Shown here: in pieces, positions 47,701-61,664 of the stretch
How the letters are laid out: every line of letters starts with the position of its first letter
Numbering within the stretch: position 1 is the first letter of the stretch
DNA from: Tyto alba
Lineage: Eukaryota; Chordata; Aves; Strigiformes; Tytonidae
DNA length: 64,000 bases
Assembly (NCBI RefSeq): GCF_018691265.1
Contig: NW_024881303.1
Location: 13,571,777 to 13,635,776 of the forward strand
Direction of reading: 5' to 3'
The notes under the pieces: generated by a model
Told to the model about the DNA's origin: nothing
Databases searched by the model: none
What the model saw: only the letters and a program-made list of their open reading frames with translations
Made by a program: the position numbers and the translations under genes

Positions 47701-50700
47701 TTCCATGGTAAACAGGGTGGAGCCTGTGTTTGCAATATTGGACTCCCTATTAATTTTCTCCATGAACGCAGACATTGTACACTTTCTAGCAGTGTTGTAC
47801 CATGCTACAGAAAGACCCCAAAGGGCTGTTGCCCTGTTATATATACAATTTAATAGGAAAAACATTGTAGCCTACAGTAGGATACTTGACAGGGTGATCA
47901 GACAAACTTAGAGGAAGATGACATTACCTGTTACATAAGTTTTTAGATTAATTTCCCTCACAGTCCTCTTTGTCATTCCACCTGTTCTTGCTCATGAGCC
48001 TTTGCTTCCCTGTGCTCCTATTCTTATATCCTTAAAGTACCATCCAGTCTTTAACTCTTCCCTTTCTCAGCTGAACTGAAGCTTTCAGCTGATAGGAAGA
48101 ACTGTTACTCTGGTCTTCTTTACAGGGAAGCAGTGCCATTCCCATTTGATTTCAGAAGACCAGCTGTGAAAGACAAGCAGAAGTTGACTGCCTCTTCAGC
48201 AGTTTTTGTGGTGGGAGGTGCTTGCAGTAACAGTAGCTCTGAGTTGTTGCCTAATGCTGACTGCTGACTGCGATTATAATGAACCCACCCCATACATCCA
48301 TTTACTGCAACAACTTTACTGCAAACAACTGAAGAGACTGTGACATTCATATTTGCAGTGTAATGAATGAAAACAGTGGTAGTAAGAAAATATTGAAAAA
48401 AGACAATGCAAAATCAGTACACCTAAGTAAGTGGGTTCATGGGCAGAGATACTCAGAGCAAAGAAAAAGTATGACCTTGCACTGAGAACAACCATCCACC
48501 ATGTTCCCTGTTCCATGCTAACCTCCACATCTAGATTATCCAGATCTTTAACAAATACTTAACTTACTTTCCAAGCTGTACTCAACACATCACAAATTTG
48601 TTTGCCAGTGAGGTATGGCCATGCCTTTTTGTGTCATTTTTTGAAGATCCACACTTACCATGCTGTCTGCACACCCAAACCTCTTCAGTCCTTATCTCAT
48701 AAAATCAGTACAGTGTGAGAAACTGGTACACATCTTCCTCTTCCCTGTCGAACAAGTAAACTTTCTGGGGGTTCTTGGCTTGAAAAAATATTCTGTGATA
48801 TTAAAAGTAAAGTCAGTCAACAGAACTTAAAGGTTTTGGCTTAAATCAGTGATGACTGAGGTCTGTTGACTTTAATGAATTTATGTCTGTGTAGATGAGG
48901 GTTGGAATTATATAAGTCCAGAAAACATCTCTTCATTCTGTAGGTTCTGGAAATGTTGGCGTAAACCACTGGAACAAACTCACCAGGAAAGAAGTGAATT
49001 CTCTCCCTCTTGACATTTCTAAATAAGAATAAATGCCTTTATGGAAGATACATTTTACTCAAACAGAAATTATATGGCTCAGTGCAAAAGTATCTGGATG
49101 CAACTCTGTGGCCTGTATTATATGGTCAGATGTCTTTTTGGACCTCAAAATCTAGTGGTCTTCGAAGTTTTTTTTTGTCTTACTTTTTTCAGTCTCATGT
49201 TGTTGGTTATATTTGGTGCTCCTTAACTAAGACTGTAGGCTTTTGGGGAGCCAAAAGCTTTTCTGGAAGATTTCCTGAAGAAAGACTGTAGAGAAGCTCA
49301 TAAGTGGTTGAGGGTTACCTTCCTGCTGACAGTAATGATGAATAGTTATTGACATACTGAGGCACTGAAACGAGGGGTCATTCTCAAAAGAATGTGGAAG
49401 TGACTGTAACATGCTTAAGACATATTTAATTGTAGGTGAAATAGCAGACAGTGTTCATTAGACATGGACTGTCATTAGGGTTCAGTGCTAACATGGTTTG
49501 AAGTTACTTTCAAGTTCTTCTCAAAAACTATTATTTGAGCGCTTTTTTTTTTTTTTTTTTTTTTCAGTTTCAGTCGCGCATTGCAGTGTCAGATAATACT
49601 TGGTTCTGAATTTATAACTTATCCTTGCAACACTGAACTCTGGATGTTCACATATTTTTTGGAGATGAAAGCTTAGCTGCTGGCACAGAAGAAAACAGTC
49701 TCCTGAAAGAAATGTCTGGACTTAACATCCATCCTCAAACTGGATCTGTTCAGGATTGTGAAGAATCCATTTGTAATCAACCTTCTAACAAAAGAGTTGT
49801 AGAGTGGCTACTTTCCCTGAGTTAAATAATTGAAACCAAGATGTGGGGTTAGTCTTTGGTGTATCAATCTGTAAATAGAGTTGGCCACTTTTCTACAAGG
49901 AGTTATCTCAACAAATATACAGTTGTTTGTGCATGTCTAAATACAGTCTGAGGGGAAGGAAAGGGGAGACTTTACATTTCAACAAACCTTCAGGAAAGAG
50001 GCTGTGTCACATAGGATAGGGATAATTTAAATGCTCCAGAATTGCACTAGCTATGGATGCACTTTCTGATGAAAGATTGGAACTGAGTACAAATGCAGAC
50101 AGCTAGATGCCCTGCAGCGTGTATTCTTCACTGATACCATTTCAGTTTAGTGAGGTAAAGGCTTTGCTAATGTAATAATTAGATGTGCCTTCTTTCATAA
50201 GAGAGAGTAAAATCCTAAATGTTTGTGTTGAACTATGGGAGATGTTATTACTAGATGCTAATGTATCCCAGAAAAAAACTCAGTGACCCAAGAGGAACTG
50301 GAATATGCCGAACAACAGTTTTTTATAACCAGTACTTAATAAAAGCGGTTTCCATAGGAACTCAAATCGATGAGCACTGACAAGGTTTTTTAGGGACATT
50401 ATGACTGGCATATAATAATAATAATAATAGTTCTTGTATCATCCTTATGTATGCTTTGTGTGTTTTCATTTCCTGATACTGTTTTTCAGAATAAAACCTG
50501 GACAGTATTTTTTAATTTCAAACATGCCTCTTCATACCACCTCCTTAAGTTTCTATGAATTCATTCTTACTATTTACAGAAAATTTACTTAAAAAGAAGT
50601 ATGAACTGAAAAGTTTGGGATTTGCTTGTACCATTAAGGAATCTTCTTACTGAAGATTTCAGCTTGAATTCAGGCCAGCTGAGGAATTCTTTTAGAGCTG

Positions 50701-53073
50701 GTATGAAAATGTCAGATGTGCTCTTAAGAAATTGGACATGTGGATGGAACCATGATGACCCTCAGTACATTTTCTAATCTCCTGTTACTGATCAGAGCCA
50801 GGGCCACTTGACATTGTCTCAGTATGTGGTTCCTACTCATGATGGATTTCTCCTGACATCTAGGTTGTACTCAGTAAGCTGGCAATCACTCTTCTACTGG
50901 CATCTACATGATATCACAGCTTGCATCCTTGTGTCCCATTTCTAAGTCCATGTACAAGCGTGATCTCAGTCTTTTGCTTCTGTATTTCCATTCATCTGGA
51001 CTCCTTTCATTTGTCTCATTATTTCTCTACTCATTCTTGGATAAGATACAGTATTCTGTAATTTATAATGGTGCTGATTCCTTTGATGAGTCTGAGGCGG
51101 GTGGGAGCGAGAAAGCCCTTACAGGTTGTCCAGCCTGCTAGGAGATGGACTGAACCACCTTTAGTACTAGGAGCTTCCCTGGAATTCAGCTTCTGAGATT
51201 TTCCAGCCCAGCCAAGCATCTGTCAAGGGTAAGTGTCCCCATCTTGCTTACCTACAATTTCTCCTGTTTCTCCCCTTTATCTGCACAGATGGCTCTATCT
51301 GGGGTATGTATATTTATTAGTGTTACATTTACTAATTAGTATATAGTGTGGTTTTCCTCAGTGATGTATTTAAGGAATACACAAGGTTCACTTGTATGTC
51401 TACCCTTCCACAGCAGTGCCGAAAGTGCTCTATTGTTCTTCAGATAATTGAGCTGTATGTGCTTACACAACTTGCAAAACAGTTCTTTAACAGAATTGAT
51501 TCTCCAATATAATTCCAAAGTCCTTGTCACCTAATGGTGTAGACTTCCTCTGAGACTTCCCCTTAAAGACAAATCCTTTGTTTCATTGGTGTGGCAGACC
51601 CATTTAATAATAAAAGCCACTGGAAATAATAATGTATTTTATTGGTGTTTCTACACATTGAACTGTAGGGGGAGGTAAGGCCAGATGTTGAATATGCAAG
51701 GCAACAATTGACAAAGTAATGTACAGCATTTGTTTGGTGTCCAGCCAAGGATTTGCAGTGCTTTTAAAATGGTAAAGTACATAGAAAATATTTCATGTGC
51801 CAAACCACAGAAGACGGTTGATGATGGTTATGGAGTGGAAGAGACTCTGTAATTAGTCCCTGTAGTGTATTTACTATACTGTACATTTTGCACATGCTAT
51901 TTGTTATACTGCTAATAATATGTTTGTAGTCCTTTTTTTTTTCCCATATTATATTATCATGAACAGAGACCCAGCAGGAGAGTTTTACTTATTGTGAAAT
52001 AAGAGTTGTGCTTCTTGCTGTCCCCTTCCTTTCGTAAAAATGAAGTCAGCATTTCAGGAATGAACAATACAGAATTGTTTTATTACCATATAGAAGATTG
52101 TTGTGGAAACAAAATTAGATGTAACAACACTAACATATCCCCCCGCCCCCCAACAAAAAAACAACAGTGACACCCCAAACCCAAAGAGAATTGTGCTAAT
52201 TAAGAAATCAGAGAAAGCTGATGTTTTAAACTTCTATTCTCCATTCATTTGCTTCCTTATTTCTCTATTAGTTTTCCCACCACCACCATCACCACCATTC
52301 ATTTCTTTTGTATTGCCTTTTCTCATCCTGACATGTCTACAGTTCAATCTTCTGCTCCAAAGAAGACATGATCTGGCTAGCTGCAAACTTGCCAACACAC
52401 TTGCCATGAACAATGCAGCTGCACCAAGCCAAAGCTCAGCATGTGCCGGACACCTCTGCAGGTAGGAATGCAACTTCTGTGCTTCTGCCAATGCGTAAGC
52501 TGGATGGCATATCACTGCAGTGTGAAAATGTCTGAAGGCTTTCTGGGTTGCTGCCAGTGTGTTTTGTTGTCCAACTCTGTGAAATCCTCAGGACAAGAGG
52601 TGACTTGGCATTTGTATTGTGTGTGGCTAGGCACTCAGGAGCAGGGCTGAGTGCTTGCTGTATAGAGCTGACCCTCAATTTCAAAATCATCTGTGAGAAA
52701 TCCTGAATTTTACTTTTTTTTTTGTTTGTTTTTTTCTGTAGCCTAGACGGGATGATCCCTTAGATTCTATTCTGCTTTCACTTGCACTGGTAGAGTTGAG
52801 CAAATTAATTCAATTACAGGGGAGCTTAATATTGTTTTAATGTTACCCTCAAAAACAATTAAAACAACAACAACAAAAAAAAAGAAGTCTGTCTAGAAAT
52901 GCCTGATTTGAATTAATACAGAGATATTTAAGGTCTAACTGTAGATTAGTTTTCAGTACAAAAAGAGCCTACAAGACTGAGACTTCTGTCCTTCAATTAC
53001 TAGGGCTGCTACTTAACTTTAAGCTTGTAAGTCTCCTGTTTGAAGATGGGACTCTCATTTGCTTAATGTTAAA
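41760..53073. other. Unique AT-rich DNA, nothing recognised
   Basis: This stretch contains simple sequence: (TTA)n at about 41810-41832, an ATATTA/ATGATAT patch at 42967-43007, A-runs at 46918-46932, (AAT)n at 50417-50430 and a T-tract at 49541-49564. The frame at 47630-47911 (plus, 93 codons) is noted under findings. None of the other frames carries a recognisable domain. I see no transposon ends. Confidence 0.45.
49541..49564 (+). repeat. T-tract
   Basis: An uninterrupted run of T preceded by GAGCGC and followed by CAGTTTCAGTCGCGC. Simple sequence with no recognisable retroposed body on either side. Confidence 0.75.
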
Positions 53074-53078
53074 CATGT
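53074..53078. repeat. Target-site duplication of solo LTR, left copy
   Basis: CATGT, perfectly repeated at 53670-53674. Confidence 0.92.
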
Positions 53079-53669
53079 TGTCATGGTTTAACCCCAGCCA
53101 GCAACTAAGCACCATGCAGCCACTCACTCACTCCCCCCACAGAGGAATGAGCAAAAGAGAATTGGAAGGATAAAAGTGAGAAAACTCATGGGTTGAGATA
53201 AAAACTATTTAATAACTGAAATAAAATTAAATAAATAATAATTATTATTAATAATGTAATAAAAAGGAAAATAACAGAAATAAAACCCAAGAAAGACAGG
53301 TGATGCAAATGAAAATAATTGCTCACGACCAACTGACCGATGCCCAGCTATTCCCCGAGTAGTTGTCCCCCTCCAACCTCCCCCCCTAGTTTTATTGCTG
53401 AACATCACATCATATGGTACGGAATATCCCTTGGTTCAGTTGGGGTCAGCTGTCCTGGCTGTGTCCCCTCCCAACTTCTTGTGCACCCCCAGCATACTCA
53501 CTGGTGGGGTGGGGTGAGGAGCAGAGAAGGTCCTGACTCTGTGTAAGCACTACTCAGCAATAATTAAAACATTAATGTGTGTGTTGTCAATACTATTTTC
53601 AGCACAAGCCATAGCCCCATACTAGCTACTGTGAAGAAAATTAACTCTACCCCAGCCAAAACCAGCACA
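53079..53669 (-). mobile_element. Solo LTR related to provirus A
   Basis: 591 bp with the same outer ends as the LTR of provirus A. It starts TGTCATGGTTTAACCCCAGC on the plus strand and ends CCAAAACCAGCACA. Internal blocks are shared: GGGTTGAGATAAAAACTATTT with the ATTAAA signal, an AAT-rich patch (53219-53262), the CATCATATGGTACGGAATAT promoter-side block, CTTGTGCACCCCCAGC, and AAAATTAACTCTACCCCAGC. Flanking CATGT copies are perfect. No internal retroviral sequence lies nearby, so the provirus was removed by recombination between its LTRs. The TATA region (TTTTATTGCTG) is degraded. Confidence 0.93.
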
Positions 53670-53674
53670 CATGT
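53670..53674. repeat. Target-site duplication of solo LTR, right copy
   Basis: CATGT, identical to 53074-53078. Confidence 0.92.
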
Positions 53675-54836
53675 GCATAAGTGTTTGTCAGACTGGACTC
53701 TGTAACTTTCTTCTCAAGGCATCCATGATTTACTTTGTGTTTGCTAGGTGAATTTAAACAATGCACCTTTATTCTGTTTACAGCAGCTATGGATCTGTTT
53801 GTGTTTGTGGAAATCAGCATTTGGCATTTTCAGAGATGTCTGAGCCAAGCTCAAACCTCAGTGTTTGGATATGGGGTAGACACATGTCCTGTCAGCTCTA
53901 CAGTTTTGTTATTTTTTAAATGTATTTGATTATACATGGGGCTTATATAATGAAAACAAATCTTTCATTAGTCTGTTTTGGGAGGTGCTGTGGTTGATGA
54001 TGGGAGGGAGGAATGACAGAAGAGGATCATAGAGAGGGAGGCAGGGAAGGATGAAGGAAGACAAACAACTTGCTACAGCAAGTGAGGACAAAAATTCTGG
54101 AGGCAGCATTTCAGAGATTAATAATTAAGAGCTGGCTCCCTCCCAGCACCTTGAGAGAAGTGAAGAAGTAGACTGGTGATCCAGATGTGTTCCTGAGTCT
54201 GGGCTGTAGGTACCTTTCTGCCTGTCCATGATGATGACTAACCTGAGCAAGAGGCTTTAGGAGTCTGGCAGTCCTGGGGTTTAACCTTCTACAGGCTCCT
54301 TCACTCTCATGCTTGCAGTGGTAGGAAGAGGATACCAGGTTCCTGCCATAGGTGGGCTCCCCTGGATTTCAGGGAAAAGGAATAAGGGGGCTAGAAGGAT
54401 CGACTTGAATGGAAAATGTAGTCCCTTCAAGACTACATTTTAAATTAAATACAAATTAATTCATTTTGTTACTATGTTTTTTATAGGTTTTATAGCATCA
54501 TGGGACCTCATCAACTAATAAGCAAGGGTGAACAAAGCCTATCCGTATTCCTCTTGGCTATGGATGTATTTCACAAATCAGAAACTGAAGCACTGAGTAA
54601 TTACAATGCCTGGATCTCAGCCAGACAGAGTCTGGGACAGAGTGGCTGACTAGTCACATCTGTTCTGTGCCTTCTCTACAGGACTTCTTCTCAGGTTAGG
54701 AGCAGCAATGAACTTAACCAGAATGGAAATAATTTATTGTGATATGTAGAGCATGGCAGGAAAGTGGGCTGAAGATTTCATGAGGCTGAAAAGTCAGAGA
54801 ACCTGAACTATAGGGAAAATATCTCTCTCTGAAGAT
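53675..54836. other. Unique DNA, nothing recognised
   Basis: Short frames only. A purine-rich stretch (GGGAGGGAGG..GAGAGGGAGGCAGGGAAGG) lies at about 54002-54058. No element ends are visible. Confidence 0.45.
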
Positions 54837-54838
54837 GA

Positions 54839-54921
54839 AGGGCAAGATTTTCAATTGATGTACATCTCTGCAAGTTGGCATCAGTGAAGCTAGGCTGATT
54901 TACAGCAGCTGAAAAATCTGG
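54839..54921 (+). repeat. Ancient palindromic repeat, copy 5
   Basis: GGGCAAGATTTTCAATTGAT near the start, and CTGATTTACAGCAGCTGAAA with AATCTGG at the end, match the arm TGATTTACACCAGCTGAGGATCTGG of the old amniote repeat also seen at 6081. The right arm is well preserved. Confidence 0.45.
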
Positions 54922-54924
54922 AAG

Positions 54925-57900
54925 GGAACAATGCATTTTTTGTTCAATTTTTATGTGCTCCTCAGACCATCCATCACATTCAGTTGGAGAGGAATAACAT
55001 TTGGTAGATGTTTAGTCTTGATTTCTTTTTTTTTTTCTTGAAATAGAAAGTGAATTAAATGAAGTGAAGACAGAATAAGGCAGTTTTATTATTAAAGCTA
55101 GCTGAACTTTCTGAAAAAAAAAAAAATTAAATTAAAAAATAATTCATCAAATAATGTATTTGACATTATAGCAAAACACGGACAAATGCATTATTTCTTA
55201 TAAGAATTGTTAATAGAAATTTGGAGTAGTTTGTGCTGGATGTGACTAGATTTACAAAGAGTTAGCTGTATGAAACTGTCTAGCTAATCCATCTCCCTCA
55301 TAGTATATTTTACATAGCCTCTGCCTGTTGCACCTTTATCTGGCATAACTGAGTGCTGAACATTGTCAGAAAACTCAAGATCCAAGGATTATAATTTCTG
55401 TTTTAGGGACCGAAAGGGAATTTGGACTGGTATCTGACTCTACCTGCTGAGCTCATTTTTCTGCAGTGGTTGAAATCATGTGCCAGTACTGCTGTGTACC
55501 CTTTACAAATGGCTCGTTCTGAAGAGAGGGTGGTAAAGTGGTGGCTTACTCAGAGACAGGAGCACTGTGTCAGAACAATAGGAATGATTTATGGACTGAG
55601 GTCCATACTCATGCAAAGGAACAAGTGATTGCAAGGGGCTTCTTTCTGTTTCTGCCTAAACCTGATGTCAAAGGTGGAAGGGAAGAATTGACGATGCCAA
55701 ATGGCTGGCTCGGGCATGTGCACGGAGTCAGACTGCAAACAGGACTGAGGACCTGGCAGACTTTTGTCCATCACTGCAAAATGTTGGCCCACGCATCAGC
55801 ATTGGCACAGAGCAGGAAATGCTTGGTGCCAGCAAAAGTTGTGGAGCAGGTCATTTCCCCAGTGTACCAAGGGGTTGGATTGAAACACTGGAACTTCCCA
55901 TTTAGGACTTGTTCTGCTGCTGGGGAATACACATATTAAATGACCTTTATTCCAGACTGACTGTAGGTCACAGTCCAACCTGTGCTACCTTTAAAAACCT
56001 TTTTTTTTTTTTTTTTTTTTAAGGGCGCTGCAGTTTAATGTGGGAGAAATAACCCTAAAATATTATTCTCAAGGCTACCAGCCAAGCTGTACGAACTGCC
56101 CTTGCAGTCAATGACAAATAGTTGTGTGGGAAATATATGTCCTCTTTCATAGACAATTTTGTAATTTCTACTTATTATATTTTGCATCCCAAATCCGAAA
56201 AGAAAACGTATGTGATATTTTCAACAAGACATGCGTTAAAAATCCCAAAACCTCTCTAGGAGAGTCTCCATGAATTTGGAAATACTGAAGAATCCACGTT
56301 TATCTCCTAGGCAGCATGACTAGGACAAATAGCTGGGGAGTCCAGGGAGCAGACCACCTTGATACTCAGCAAAGCAGGTGGGACAGGGTTGTGGTGAACC
56401 AGCCACCAACCAGCCTCAACATCAGGGAATGCCCCATTTGAAATAGGTTTGCCCAGTGTGAACTGCAGTGGGAGAGGAAATGCCACTGAGCACAAACTTA
56501 AATCCCTTTTCTTCCAGCACAGAGAACTGAGGGTAGAACAAGGAGATTTTCTGGCCAATCACTTCGTGAAGAAAATGGAAGAGAAATGGCTTCTGATGAT
56601 GGGCGAGCAAGATTTGAGCATGTACTCTATTTGACCTACAAGCTGCATGTAGAATGTGCATTTTCTTGTGCAAGTGTGGTAGGCAGTTTAGTGTTATGCC
56701 CTTTATCAAGAGAGGCAGAGGCAGTGAGGTTCAGCTGAGTTGAGAGTGGGGATTTTATTCACAGCACATAGCAGCCCAAATGAGTAGATATTATGTGGGT
56801 TGTGCTGGTACGCAGTAGTACACCAAATGTTGCTCACATGGCTTTAGAGGTGTTCAGTCTGATTTAGTGGCTACTCAACACATTTAGTACCAGAGACCTA
56901 CATAGCAGTATGCTGCTCTTGGACACATAGTTCCTGAAAATATAAATCACTGTGTTTGGTTACTGCACAACCAGGATCTGACTCATTGCTTCGCAAAGCA
57001 CTTTTGGTTGCTTTGGAAACCTGATGATATGCACTATACAAACCCAGTAACCATGCTACTCCACTAATGGTCTACTATCTCAGAGCTGTCAAGAAAACTT
57101 TGTTCTCTGTTATCCACACCATAGGCACTAGGAACTTAAAGTGACAACCCAAACAGGATCCTGTAGCTCTGACTCTGAATCCATCCCCTTGGTGTTCCAG
57201 CTGATGGGGAGCTCTCAAGAAGTGTTAGCAGCATATAGTCCACAATGAAGTATTGCACAGTTTTCTTTCCATGCAGTAGGGGGTAGTAAAATACTCAGAG
57301 ACTACATGTGCAAGGAGAGAGCACCAAATAGTAGAGCAACTGAATGGAAAACAAACAAAATATCTATTTTTAAACTGAGCTAAATCCATATAATTTTAAA
57401 TGGGGAACCTTTTGAGTCATTGTAAAACAAGTTCCTTAAGTGTTTGAATGATGCTATTTAAATGTATAATGACTTGGCCTATAAAAAAAAACATATTAAT
57501 TGCTGCACTTTCAGGATGAAAGTATTAAACATTTTAATTGTGCTCTGCATGTTTAGGATGCAAACAAAAGTGCTCATTGTGAACCTGCCAATTAAAGTAG
57601 CTGCCAATAGGGAAAGGAGACATGCCTGTGGCTTTCTTCGGGTTAGCTGAGGTCATGTCTACAACTAATGCACAAGTTCTTAAAGAAGTTTGGCATCTGA
57701 ATGCATGAAAATCCCAAGCAATACTCCACTCTTTCTATTAGAAGTTTTGTAGCTGTTTTGGTCTGACAACAGTGTTTACAGAACAAGGTTAAGGCTTTTT
57801 CTTTATTTTTTCTTTTTCAAATATATATAATGCTTAAAGAATGCAAAGGGCTGTCTGAGATGTTAATGAGAAGAACCCAATTACAGGACTGCTCTTGAAC

Positions 57901-60900
57901 TTCAGAATACTGTACATGACCATGGTCTAGTCCAAAAGGCTCATAAACCATGGAAAAAAACCCAGGGGAAGCTGATGGGAATAGTCATGTGCTTCTAGTC
58001 AAGGATCAGTTTAGAACTTGACTGTTTCAGAGCTTAGACTTTTGAAGTAACAATTTAATTTCTATTAAGTCATTGCATATTCCATAATAGTACCATTTAA
58101 TGACATACAGCGTATTTCAGTAACATCACAATTTTCCTCCAAGTACTTCAGAAAAAACAACTTTTTATTTTCTTAAGGATTTCATGGAAATTCATAACCT
58201 GTGGAATTGGTTTCTAGTCATGTTCTCCCACCAGCTGAGCCTGATAAGACCTAAATCCTAGCTCTCTTATTCCAGTGTATGTTAAGAGCAGTCTGAATGA
58301 CTAACACACAAGGCACACTGGCATAGAGAGCTGTGAAGAGCTGAGAATCTGGCTTGGTGTTCCCTATTGCAGGAGGAAAGCTGTATTTAAATCCATATAT
58401 GAAATGGAAGATATTTGTTTTACATTTCTGCAAAGGTTTTAAAAAGTTAGACCTAAATTTTGTATTTCTATCTCAGATGATGTGACTTCATAGGAAGATT
58501 CTGAAGAAGATAGAGAAGTCCTTTGGTGAGTCTATACTGAATTTGTGTTATATAAAGCTTTACATTTTATTGGCAACTATTACTAAAGATTCTGAAGTAA
58601 ATTAAAAAAACAAACAAAAAAAAAACCAAAAAAAAACCAAAAAACAACCTGTAAGCCAAATCTACTTTATTTTCAAGAATCTCCAGCTATCACTCACGTA
58701 TCCTTGCCAAATGTGTCATTTCTCTTAGCAACGGTATAGATGGCTTTAACAAGTATTTTTAACCTGTGAAAGAAAGTCACAGAGCTCACTTCTGAAATGT
58801 GGAGTTATGTTCAGATACCTAAGAGCTGGATTCAGTGATAAATTGCTTCTCCACCTTACAAGGCCATGGAAGCTATTCTTGTAGGGCATGCTTAGTGTTT
58901 CAGTGCAAGTGGTTTGATGGATTTTGTCTTTCCAGTTGAATATGGCTTTACTTATTTTTAGTATTATAAATTATTGTATGTGTGATAAAAAACAAACACA
59001 CATCTTGGGGGAAAAATGTTAATTCTACAGTGAAAGAGACTGATGCAAAGATAACATTAGTTATATACATATTTCTCTATAGTTCATCCACATTTTACAG
59101 TTTCATTGCTTGGAGTTAGCTTGGAGTAATTGTTAGATGGCATCCTGGTAGCTGTAATTTCAACAAGAAATTTCCAAAATTTCACTTGCTGTTTTGCCTA
59201 CAGATAATGTGTTGTTAGTGCTGTTTAAAATCCCTTTAAAACCAGATATTTCCGTGATGGCAGATGCTAGCAGCAGAGGTACTTAGTTGGTATTATTCAG
59301 TCAAAATGAAAAACTGACCAGTCTTTTATGGGCACCTTGTCAGTGGTTTCTGTCATCACTGTGGGATGTATAAGGCAGAATGATGTGGCAACATAGCTGA
59401 ATCTGGTTGTATATGTGCCAGAACCACAAATCTGTTGCTGAATATATTGTACCTTTTTTCCATCTAATGAGTAAAGGCACAGATAATACATGGAGGTTCT
59501 CACATCCCACTGTATCTCTTATTCCCATCTTTGGATTGTTTACCAAGTGCTCCAAGTGCAAACTAACCTCTGAATTTGATATACCAGATCCTGCTATCTC
59601 ATTCAAACCATATCTTTGTAAAGCACATTAATACTTAGCAATACCAGTCAAATACACTTTACTCTCAACATTTATTTATTCAAGTGGGTCAGGCAGACCT
59701 GCAATGAAATCACATTGCTAGTGTCCTCTTAACATCCTGTCTTCTTCAAGGCTCTCTTTTAGATGGTGAGTTTCACGGGGCAAGCATTATCTTTATTTAT
59801 GGCTTTTTCAGTGCTAAACACTATTTCGGTGTTTAAAGTTTAGTCATAAACATTGACCAGTGTGCTTATAATAAGAGCTTTGCCTGATCAGGTGCCTTAA
59901 TACTGTTCTTTAACTTCTCTTTAATCTTTTGGAGGAGTTCTTTTAATAGTCACTATAGTTTAATTCACAAATTCTTGAACTTTATTCTGGAGTACTGTTT
60001 TTCAAACAGTAGGTTTGGATTAAAATTTGAAAATAAGGTTTGAAAAGTTCTTATAGAGAGATACTTGCCTGGCTATCAGGAATGGGAGAGGGAATGTATG
60101 ATGCTCACCTATCCTGTAGGGCTCTTGCTTATAGGTAACCTTATGGCCAGATTTGAAATTTGAGAAAAAAAAAAAAGTCTTGAGAATGCGTTTTAATGTT
60201 AGATCCACATGATTGGCAGGCAGAAGAATGCTGATATCACTGGGGATGAATATCTTTAATTTTTCTGTAGGAACTGGTGAAAGATAGGGTTAGGGTTTCA
60301 GGAAGGAAGGCTGTATCAAGTCTGATTTATTGCTGGATTCAGAGGGCTCAGAAGGCGGCTGGTGTAGTCATAAACAAATATTTTATTTTCAGTATTCCTG
60401 AACACATCTTCCATTTAAGGAAGGTTTGGGATAAGGCTAGCGAACTGGGAAAAACATGTCAGAGAGAGTAGTATGGCGTAGGCAGGAACATATGCTTCGT
60501 ATTAGGTATTCCATTACAGATTCATCGTCTCTCTACAGTACATGTTAATTTTAGGGCTAGGGCTAGAATCAGGTTTTCAGAAAAGAAGGTAGAAAGCCTT
60601 TTTTATTCTTGCATTCTTCAAGATTGGCAGACACAGGATGAGAATTTGCATAGCTGGGAACAAATGTCTTAAATTTGGGTTTACTATACAAATTGGTCAC
60701 TTTGAATTAATAACTTTTAGCTTTAGGGTGTCATTATGACCTGAGAGGGAGGCTTCATCAGCCAAGCTCACTGTTGGATTGTTTAGGACCAACAGATATT
60801 AGAAAGAATGTTGTTTGTTAATGAATCTCAATCAAATTTTCTTCATTAGTCACTTGGTTAGAATTTAGTTTTTGTATAAAATCAGGAGTAGAGTTAAGAA

Positions 60901-61655
60901 GAAAATGCTTGTTGAGCCTAGCTTGTCACTAGGTCTGGACTGGCTTCAGAGATAGGAAGCAGATTAGTAACATGAGGGAAAATGCTGTTATTCACATTTT
61001 TTATGGACTTTTTTCAGTTGAGTGGGAAGGGTGGAGATTTAGAAAATCTATTGGTGATGATACAGCTAGTGCCTTTAATGTATTTTAGATGCAAGAATTA
61101 CTGCACTGCCCATATATTAAGTAGGGTTACAGTTGGGATTTATCTCATGTTTGGGGAAGAAAAAGGTTTGACCTGAAAGTTAGGATAAGGAATTATATCA
61201 ACTGCTGATGTTTCATGTTCACAGATTCATGTAGGGATTAGTTCTACAATTACATTTCAGGTTAGGCTATAATTGCTTTAACTTTTGAGTGTAGCAAATA
61301 AGGTTTGGAGAAGTCAATGTCCTGTTGGATTCTTCATGATCATCAGGGACAAGAGCACCTGTTTCACCAAATCCCGTGAATTTATGTTAAGTTTTGCTCT
61401 AGCTAATGGTTACCTGGCTGTAATCATAACCTTGTGAGTGTGTAAGAACTTGGGAACTCTAAGCTCATTGTTTCCAAGATGCTATTAGATTCCATAGTGC
61501 TGGTTTTGGTAGAAGTGTTTACAGAAGAAATTGATAATAATGAACAGCAATATATGATATTCACCCAAGGATTGTAGAGAAACTTGGGATTTGGGTTACT
61601 GTGTTGTGTAAAAATTTGTTCTGAAGAACCAGTGGACATAGGAATGCATATTGTA
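54925..61655. other. Unique AT-rich DNA, nothing recognised
   Basis: Frames up to 133 codons (55538-55939 plus) show no domain. Simple sequence includes T at 56000-56022 and an A-rich (AAAAACC)n patch at 58599-58648. No tRNA, LTR or clear exon is visible. The last few hundred bases may be unrecognised extension of the old CR1 that becomes readable at about 61665. Confidence 0.45.
58599..58648 (+). repeat. A-rich (AAAAACC)n low-complexity
   Basis: A-runs broken by C, CC or CAAAC units. Simple sequence. It could be the degraded tail of a retroposed copy inserted on the plus strand, but nothing upstream is recognisable. Confidence 0.65.
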
Positions 61656-61664
61656 TATTTGCAG

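Noticed and set aside
52268..52300. CCACCACCACCATC patch as coding poly-His or Pro
   Set aside because: A short simple triplet run with no supporting frame or splice signals.
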